From Haemophilus parahaemolyticus (lineage in GTDB: Bacteria; Pseudomonadota; Gammaproteobacteria; Enterobacterales; Pasteurellaceae), in assembly GCF_002015035.1 (NCBI RefSeq), contig NZ_MUXY01000011.1, positions 89,384 through 140,709 of the forward strand: a stretch of 51,326 bases of DNA. The letters are read 5' to 3'. Below the pieces are notes generated by a model. That model had not been told where the DNA came from and did not search any database. It saw only the letters and a program-made list of their open reading frames with translations. Within the stretch, counting starts at the first letter, position 1. Each line of letters begins with the position of its first letter. The position numbers and the translations under genes were made by a program. Below, in pieces: positions 46,180 through 51,326 of this stretch.

Positions 46180-46989
46180 ATGAAAAAACCAACATCCCCC
46201 ATCAAAATTGTCTTTTTCGACATCGACTACACCCTTTACATCAAAGACGAAGCTCGTATTCCTACCTCAATTACGGAGCAGGTACTTCCACGCCTCAAAG
46301 CAAAGGGCATTATTCCTGCTATTGCTACAGGGCGAAATTACGAGGGATTTCCCAAAGCACTTAAGCCTTTGATGAACGAAAATGGGTTTGAGCTTTTTGT
46401 GACTATTAACGGGCAAGATAATCTTTACCAAGGCAAGCAGATTTCAGATTACCGCTTAAGCGTGCAACGTATTCAACAAGCGGTCGAAAAACTGGAAAAA
46501 TTGGGCATTGCTTACGCTTTTGTTAGCCGTAACGCAATTTCTGTGTCGGAAAACAGTGAGATAGTTTGGAATGCTACTTCTCCGATTACTAAAGATTACA
46601 TCGTCGATCCGAAGTTCTATCTTAAAGATACCACCGTGCAAATGTTGGCATATTATTCCGAAGAGCAAACACAAGAAGTGATAGATGCTGGCGTATTGGG
46701 CTCAGATTTAAAAGCAGTGCGCTGGAATGAAAATGCGGTAGATATTTTGCTTAAAGACAACTCTAAAGCTCGTGGTATTCAAGATGTAATCAACTATTTC
46801 GGCTTTAATCTTGAGAATGCAATGGCATTTGGTGATGGCTTAAATGATATGGAAATGTTGGATACTGTTGGTTTTGGCGTAGCAATGGGCAATGCTGAGC
46901 CAGAACTCAAACCATTGGCGGATTTTGTCACCAAAGATATTCGTGAAGACGGGATTTTGTATGCGTTGGAGGAATTAGGGGTGATTTAA
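46180..46989 (+). CDS. Cof-type HAD-superfamily phosphatase
   Basis: A 269-residue HAD hydrolase. Motif I is FFDIDYTLY (Asp14 and Asp16). Motif II is AIATGRN, and motif IV is MAFGDGLNDMEMLDTVGFGV, with GVAMGNAEPELK. A C2-type cap lies between. It resembles the YidA/Cof group that dephosphorylates sugar phosphates and flavin or pyridoxal phosphates. The substrate is not predictable. It converges with the TatD gene, overlapping by 4 bases. Confidence 0.85.
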   Translation: MKKPTSPIKIVFFDIDYTLYIKDEARIPTSITEQVLPRLKAKGIIPAIATGRNYEGFPKALKPLMNENGFELFVTINGQDNLYQGKQISDYRLSVQRIQQAVEKLEKLGIAYAFVSRNAISVSENSEIVWNATSPITKDYIVDPKFYLKDTTVQMLAYYSEEQTQEVIDAGVLGSDLKAVRWNENAVDILLKDNSKARGIQDVINYFGFNLENAMAFGDGLNDMEMLDTVGFGVAMGNAEPELKPLADFVTKDIREDGILYALEELGVI

Positions 46990-47741
46990 AGCCCATAAAA
47001 ACGCAAGCTGTTTTCGAGTACTTGTGTTTTTACTTTTTCTACCGTCAATCTTTTCAATTCTGCCAATTTTTCTACCACAGCACCAAGCTGGGTAGAAATT
47101 GCTTTGTCTTCTAATCCTTCGTGTTGCCACGGGCTGTCTGTTTCTACCAGTAACCGCTCAAGTGGTAATATTTTTGCTACTCGTTGTGTTTTGGGATTCC
47201 ATAAAATATCAGGCGTAAGGCTTGCGACATAAGGTGTTTGTAAAAATTGTGCTAACGAAGCTTCATCGGTTTTAAACCAGTGAAAATGAGCTTTTATAAT
47301 CTGATACTTCTTAAGTAGTGCCAAAGTAGGTAACACGTCATCGTGCACAATATGCAAATTAAGTGGTAAATTTGACTGCTTAGCGAAGGCAACAAAGTGT
47401 TCAAGTAACGAGAAATAAGGGGCGTAATCCAAATTTGGATTTTCTCGCTTCAGATAATGCGGTAAGCCAACTTCACCTATAGCGGTCAGATTTTGCTGGT
47501 ATTTTACAAGCCAGTTAAACAGTTCATCTTGCTCACTTGCAGTTGGTAGCGCTTGCTCTGGATGGAAACCCGAAGCGATATGGATTTTATGCGGGCATTG
47601 TTTTTGTAATGCGAGTAAAGTTTGGCTACTCTTAAGGTTTATTGCTACCGCAAGTACGCCCGTAATGTGAGGATCTGCTAGCGTATTTTGTTGTAGCTCG
47701 GTGGAGAGTTGATCGAAATGGATGTGGGTATCAAAAAGCAT
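46986..47741 (-). CDS. TatD-family metal-dependent hydrolase (YjjV-like)
   Basis: The metal-dependent amidohydrolase fold is shown by MLFDTHIHFDQLS (ligand His6 and His8), the conserved Glu in LTAIGEVGLPHYL, NLHIVHDD, and the final VETDSPWQHEG. The 251 aa length is typical. TatD and its relatives have DNase activity in some species. Similarity seems closest to YjjV, so I call it family only. Confidence 0.82.
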   Translation of the reverse strand: MLFDTHIHFDQLSTELQQNTLADPHITGVLAVAINLKSSQTLLALQKQCPHKIHIASGFHPEQALPTASEQDELFNWLVKYQQNLTAIGEVGLPHYLKRENPNLDYAPYFSLLEHFVAFAKQSNLPLNLHIVHDDVLPTLALLKKYQIIKAHFHWFKTDEASLAQFLQTPYVASLTPDILWNPKTQRVAKILPLERLLVETDSPWQHEGLEDKAISTQLGAVVEKLAELKRLTVEKVKTQVLENSLRFYGL

Positions 47742-47847
47742 ATTTTCTTTAGTTTATAGGTGGTTTAATCTTGCATGTTCGTATTCATTTATGTCAAATT
47801 TTCCCTCTTTGCTAAAGAAGGGCATTTTCTTTCATAAATTAACGAAT

Positions 47848-48384
47848 CTACTGTGCCATCTTCTCCGCAATTGTTAAAAAACCATCTGCAGTGCGGAAAA
47901 TTTCATCGAAACCTTGAGCCTCTAAAATTTTATCTGATACCTCGCGAAACGCTCCTTCTCCGCCCGATTTAGTAAGTACCCAGTCTGCTTTTTCCTTCAC
48001 ATAATCGTGGGCGTTTTTAGTGGCAATTGCCAAGCCACATACTTCAAATGCAGGCAGATCAAGCGTATCATCGCCGATAAAAGCGGTTTGTTCTGGTGTT
48101 ACCCCCACTTGTTGCATAATATCGAAACAGGCTGAGCGTTTTTCCATTTTACCTAAATGTACGAATTGAATTTTTAGTACCTCAAGCCGTTTTCGGAGTA
48201 ACGGATGATCGCCACCCGAAATCACTGCTACTTGAATACCACAACTTTGCAACATTTTTATACCTAAGCCATCGTGTACATGAAAGCGTTTCATTACTTC
48301 GCCCTCAGCAGTATAGTACAACCCACCATCAGTTAAGACACCGTCTACGTCGGTAATGACTAATTTGATATTGGTTAAATCCAT
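47848..48384 (-). CDS. kdsC: 3-deoxy-D-manno-octulosonate 8-phosphate phosphatase
   Basis: KdsC makes free KDO for lipopolysaccharide core. The 178-residue HAD protein of the tetrameric, cap-less type has VITDVDGVLTDGGLYYTAEG with Asp12 and Asp14, the motif VAVISGGDHPLLRKRLEVLK, and AFIGDDTLDLPAFEVCGLAI. The C-terminus contains GGEGAFREVSDKIL, typical of KdsC. No kdsD is adjacent. It diverges from the YggS gene. Confidence 0.93.
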   Translation of the reverse strand: MDLTNIKLVITDVDGVLTDGGLYYTAEGEVMKRFHVHDGLGIKMLQSCGIQVAVISGGDHPLLRKRLEVLKIQFVHLGKMEKRSACFDIMQQVGVTPEQTAFIGDDTLDLPAFEVCGLAIATKNAHDYVKEKADWVLTKSGGEGAFREVSDKILEAQGFDEIFRTADGFLTIAEKMAQ

Positions 48385-48450
48385 CTTATTACCCTTTTAT
48401 GATATGATTTCTGTATTATAGCCCTCGTTAACGTAAAAGAGAGAATTATT

Positions 48451-49143
48451 ATGTCGATTTCTGAAAATTTATCTCGTATTCAACAACAAATTGAGCAAAT
48501 TTCTGCCGAGTACCAACGCGAAAATGTACGTTTATTAGCTGTTTCTAAAACTAAACCTGTGCAAGCAATTGAAGAAGCCATTAGAGCAGGTCAATGTGCT
48601 TTTGGTGAAAATTACGTGCAGGAGGGGGTTGAAAAAATCGCCTATTTTTCAGGCAATAAATTGTTGGAATGGCATTTTATCGGACCGTTACAATCGAATA
48701 AAAGCCGTCTGGTGGCTGAGCATTTTGACTGGATTCAAACCGTGGATCGTTTCAAAATTGCCGAGCGTTTGAATGACCAACGTCCTGAGCATTTGCCTCC
48801 ACTCAATGTGCTTATTCAGATTAATATCAGTGATGAAAGCTCAAAATCAGGAATTCAGCCTGAAGAAATGTTTTCACTTGCAGAAAAAATCAGTCAATTT
48901 CCACGTTTGAAATTACGTGGCTTGATGGCAATTCCCAAGCCAGAAAGTGAACCTGAACAACAGAAGATAGCATTGCGTAAAATGAAAGATTTATTCAACC
49001 GCTTGCAACAACGGTTTGAGAGCGTTGATACGCTTTCAATGGGAATGTCAGATGATATGGCAAGTGCAATTGATTGTGGCTCAACAATGGTACGCATCGG
49101 CACGGCAATTTTTGGGGAGAGGAATTATTCTCAAAAAGTATAA
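48451..49143 (+). CDS. YggS-family pyridoxal phosphate homeostasis protein
   Basis: A 230-residue PLP-binding protein of the PLPBP family. The PLP Lys is in LLAVSKTKPVQAIEEAIRAG, and the family motifs FGENYVQEGVEKI, WHFIGPLQSNKSR and MGMSDDMASAIDCGSTMVRI are present. It controls vitamin B6 levels and acts without catalysis. It is often next to pilT or proC; here a decayed gene follows. Confidence 0.93.
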   Translation: MSISENLSRIQQQIEQISAEYQRENVRLLAVSKTKPVQAIEEAIRAGQCAFGENYVQEGVEKIAYFSGNKLLEWHFIGPLQSNKSRLVAEHFDWIQTVDRFKIAERLNDQRPEHLPPLNVLIQINISDESSKSGIQPEEMFSLAEKISQFPRLKLRGLMAIPKPESEPEQQKIALRKMKDLFNRLQQRFESVDTLSMGMSDDMASAIDCGSTMVRIGTAIFGERNYSQKV

Positions 49144-49293
49144 AATATATCGTTTTAGTTTGAAAGAGTAAATTAAGGACGGTTTTTATACATTGAAAGC
49201 GCTATGTCGATAGTTTAAATATTGCTAATAATAATTCTTTAGTACATAAAGTTGACTTATCTTAATAGCATGCCTAAAAGTTCAATCTTTTAG

Positions 49294-49624
49294 ATAAATT
49301 TATTATCACTACTTCGGAGCAATTATTTACAGGGAAAAAATGTTAATAATGCTTCAAGTGAGGCTTGCATTGAGAATACGAGTTCAACAAAAGGGCAGTC
49401 TATGTACGCCATTTTTGTGGCTGTGTGTTATACAATCCCAGCCGATTCATTAATTTTCAAATTAAATACAGCCTGACGGAAATAGCTTTATTGTCTGGTC
49501 AAAGCAACTTAGCGAGTTGGCACAAAGAAAGCAACATTTGCAGACTTTGGTGGTTTTTACTCATCAAGTCGAATTAGAAAAATTTGCGGCTCAAGAGATA
49601 GATTTAACCGCTTACAAAGGGTAA
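49294..49624 (+). pseudogene. Decayed gene of unknown identity between yggS and grxA
   Basis: Two frames in order carry coherent protein. The first, 49294-49476, includes LRSNYLQGKNVNNASSEACI and QSMYAIFVAVCYTIPADS. The second, 49466-49624, includes IQPDGNSFIVWSKQLSELAQ and TLVVFTHQVELEKFAAQEID, ending LTAYKG. The frames overlap at about 49466-49476, so a frameshift joins them. Earlier stops around 49263 and 49291 show further decay upstream. The pattern recalls a small envelope or pilin-linked protein, but I cannot name it. The whole 520-base gap 49144-49664 contains nothing else I recognise. Confidence 0.55.
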
Positions 49625-49664
49625 GATGTAATTACTTACAACAAGGAAAAACAGAGAGGTAACG

Positions 49665-49928
49665 ATGTTTGTTGAAATTTACGGGCGTTTAACTTGCCCA
49701 TATTGCATTCGTGCGAAAGCATTAGCGGAAAAAATGAAATCAGAATTATCCGATTTCGATTTTAAATTTGTAAATATGCCTGAAGAAGGTATTACCAAAG
49801 AAGATTTAGTGCCGCGTGTCGGCAAGCCAGTTGAAACCGTGCCACAAATTTTCTTAGATAACGTTCACGTTGGTGGTTGCACTGATTTTCAAGCATTAGT
49901 GAAAGAGAAGTTTGGGATTGAGGTTTAG
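49665..49928 (+). CDS. grxA: Glutaredoxin 1
   Basis: GrxA reduces ribonucleotide reductase and mixed disulfides with glutathione. The 87-residue protein has the dithiol site CPYC at residues 11-14 (MFVEIYGRLTCPYCIRAKAL), the conserved TVPQIFLDN and the GGCTDFQAL segment. It is monocistronic, with a symmetric terminator shared with talB. The start follows AGAGGTAACG. Confidence 0.95.
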   Translation: MFVEIYGRLTCPYCIRAKALAEKMKSELSDFDFKFVNMPEEGITKEDLVPRVGKPVETVPQIFLDNVHVGGCTDFQALVKEKFGIEV

Positions 49929-49940
49929 TGAAACTAAAAT

Positions 49941-49968
49941 AAAAAGTCTAGCATTTGCTAGACTTTTT
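49941..49968. terminator. Bidirectional terminator between grxA and talB
   Basis: AAAAAGTCTAGC, loop ATTT, GCTAGACTTTTT. A perfect 12-bp stem. Confidence 0.92.
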
Positions 49969-49989
49969 GCTTTTTATTCTAATAAGAAA

Positions 49990-50940
49990 TTAAAGTTTTG
50001 CTAAAAGCATGGTTTCTAATTTTTCTTGGTCGATCGCGAATTTACGGATGCCTTCTGCTAATTTTTCTACAGCCATTGGATCTTGGTTATGTTCCCAATA
50101 GAATTCAGCTTCAGTCATTGGTGCAGGGCGAGATTGTACTTCACCGTTAAAGTTTAATTTACGTACTAATGGTTCGTTGTTTTCTTGTAATGCTTTTAAT
50201 AGAGCTGGTGCGATAGTTAAGCGGTCACAACCTGCTAATTCGGTAATTTCACCTGCATTACGGAAACTCGCACCCATTACGACGGTTTTATAGCCGTATT
50301 GTTTGTAGTAGTTGTAGATTGAAGTAACAGAAACTACGCCTGGATCTTCAGCTGGAGCATACTCTTTTTGATCTGAGTTGGCTTTGTACCAGTCTAGAAT
50401 ACGTCCAACGAATGGTGAGATGAGGTAAACCCCTGCTTCGGCACAAGCACGGGCTTGAGCTTGTGAGAAAAGAAGGGTTAAATTACAGTTGATTCCCTCT
50501 TTTTCTAATTGCTCAGCGGCTTTAATGCCTTGCCATGTTGAAGCGATTTTAATTAAGATGCGATCATTTGAGATGCCTGCTTCATTATAAAGAGCCATAA
50601 GTTTACGAGCTTTGGCTATGGTTTTCTCAGTGTCGTATGAGAAGCGTGCATCGACTTCAGTTGAAATACGCCCTGGAACGATTTTTAAAATTTCTAAACC
50701 GATGTTTACTGCTAATTTATCTTCTGCATCAACTAGTTGTTGTGCTTTATCATTGCTTTTTGTTTTTGCATAAGCCACCGCTTCATCAATAAGTGGTGCA
50801 TACTGTGGTAATGCCGATGCACTTAAAATTAAAGAAGGGTTAGTGGTAGCATCTTGTGGTTGGTATTGCTTGATTGCATCAATGTCACCAGTGTCAGCAA
50901 CTACTACAGTCATTTCTCTTAAAGCGTCTAATTGGCTCAT
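49990..50940 (-). CDS. talB: Transaldolase
   Basis: Transaldolase transfers a dihydroxyacetone unit in the non-oxidative pentose phosphate pathway. The 316-residue protein has [20 protein letters not shown], the Schiff-base Lys near 132 in [14 protein letters not shown] and the motif [20 protein letters not shown]. The C-terminus is [20 protein letters not shown]. The length is that of the TalB class. It complements zwf, pgl and gnd 12 kb away. A CRP site upstream suggests cAMP control. Confidence 0.96.
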   Translation of the reverse strand: MSQLDALREMTVVVADTGDIDAIKQYQPQDATTNPSLILSASALPQYAPLIDEAVAYAKTKSNDKAQQLVDAEDKLAVNIGLEILKIVPGRISTEVDARFSYDTEKTIAKARKLMALYNEAGISNDRILIKIASTWQGIKAAEQLEKEGINCNLTLLFSQAQARACAEAGVYLISPFVGRILDWYKANSDQKEYAPAEDPGVVSVTSIYNYYKQYGYKTVVMGASFRNAGEITELAGCDRLTIAPALLKALQENNEPLVRKLNFNGEVQSRPAPMTEAEFYWEHNQDPMAVEKLAEGIRKFAIDQEKLETMLLAKL

Positions 50941-51018
50941 AATGTTTTCCTATAATGTTATCTAATGAATTGTTGAAAATATGCTTATATATAATAGCTG
51001 ATTTTTTCTCTCATTTAT

Positions 51019-51034
51019 GTGAGATAGATCACAC
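51019..51034 (-). promoter_or_regulatory. CRP site upstream of talB
   Basis: TGTGAGATAGATCACA is a full TGTGA-N6-TCACA match. A minus-strand TATTAT at 50996-50991 would start transcription near 50985, putting the site centre at about -41.5, the class II position. The arrangement is inferred. Confidence 0.75.
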
Positions 51035-51223
51035 TTGTCTGAATGTAATCAAAAGTAATCCTAAATTCAATCAAAAATCGTCAGATGATTGCTTTGATAG
51101 TGTAAAGCATTAGATAAGAAAATGCAGGTGGTTTTAATTTGATCAATGTTTGAGATAAAAACGACCTTTATGCTTCAAATGTAAACAATTGGTGAATTTT
51201 TTAAAATTTTTTGCAAAAAGTGC

Positions 51224-51251
51224 TTGCACGGTTTTGATTTTTCTCTATAAT
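51224..51251 (+). promoter_or_regulatory. Strong promoter of a ribosomal RNA operon (rrn)
   Basis: TTGCAC, a 16-base spacer and a consensus TATAAT follow an A/T-tract (51194-51220) that looks like an UP element. The downstream leader contains a hairpin and a boxA-like sequence. An rRNA operon should start just outside the window. Confidence 0.8.
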
Positions 51252-51262
51252 GCACCTCACAC

Positions 51263-51310
51263 AACGACGCACTGTTGTGAACGATTTAGATTGATATGCA
51301 GTGCGTCGTT
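51263..51310 (+). promoter_or_regulatory. Leader hairpin of the rrn operon
   Basis: AACGACGCACTG at 51263-51274 is inverted exactly at 51299-51310 (CAGTGCGTCGTT), with a 24-base loop. A T-rich stretch follows. It could act as an antitermination or terminator-like leader structure. Confidence 0.7.
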
Positions 51311-51316
51311 TCTTTT

Positions 51317-51326
51317 TGTTCTTTAA
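51317..51326 (+). promoter_or_regulatory. boxA-like antitermination element at the right edge
   Basis: TGTTCTTTAA resembles the start of boxA in rrn leaders (TGCTCTTTAACA). It is cut by the window edge. Confidence 0.65.

Noticed and set aside
46119..46364. An open frame overlapping the asd terminator and the HAD gene
   Set aside because: It reads through the hairpin and in the wrong frame of a clear Cof-type gene starting at 46180.

Overview
The window is about 51 kb of chromosome from a member of the Pasteurellaceae. Three things support this. Gene content and order resemble Haemophilus/Actinobacillus (nudE-cysQ-zwf-pgl-gnd, rpsF-priB-rpsR-rplI, yihD-dsbA). The DNA is AT-rich. It carries many copies of the uptake signal core ACAAGCGGT, the type found in the Actinobacillus pleuropneumoniae / Mannheimia / Bibersteinia branch, and I noticed none of the Haemophilus influenzae type. 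The species cannot be fixed from sequence reading alone.

Layout. 1-1650: 5' part of a trimeric autotransporter adhesin gene on the minus strand, highly repetitive, with a one-base frameshift, behind a perfect CRP-type palindrome. 1835-3071: a small accessory segment with an unrecognised ORF, a VbhA-like antitoxin and a Fic toxin gene cut off inside its catalytic motif. 3118-19540: mostly housekeeping genes (adhE with an FNR-like box, metG, a DUF1425 lipoprotein, hinT, rnhB, rsgA, cysB, a DUF3108 protein, rne, a DUF3298 lipoprotein, grxD, recR, ybaB, and purD behind a PurR-like box). 19784-21167: ribosomal operon rpsF-priB-rpsR-rplI. 21378-29405: miaB, comM, menD-menH, trpS and a fused mobA-mobB gene. 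29490-31999: yihD, dsbA and a Slam-family outer-membrane protein. 32136-38992: nudE, cysQ, then zwf, pgl and gnd with an MFS transporter between pgl and gnd. 39109-42213: ppa, a Slam-type surface lipoprotein with a decayed paralogue fragment beside it, hslR and hslO. 42536-50940: cstA (with a CRP site), sodC, asd, a Cof-type HAD phosphatase, a TatD nuclease, kdsC, a PLP-homeostasis protein, a decayed gene, grxA and talB (with a CRP site). The last 100 bases are a strong promoter, a leader hairpin and a boxA-like sequence, so an rRNA operon very probably begins just past the right edge.

How the genes fit together. The oxidative pentose phosphate genes (zwf, pgl, gnd) lie together and talB lies 12 kb away. 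CRP sites at the adhesin gene, cstA and talB, and the FNR-like box at adhE, tie adhesion, carbon scavenging and fermentation to energy status. DsbA, GrxA, GrxD, SodC and Hsp33 form a redox and stress set. The Slam protein and the lipoprotein at 39936-40724 are a plausible exporter/substrate pair about 8 kb apart. Most of the window is ordinary core genome. I found no clearly new system. The unusual parts are the adhesin locus, the broken Fic module, the lipoprotein fragment, several small mobile-element relics and the placement of uptake sequences in signal-peptide codons.
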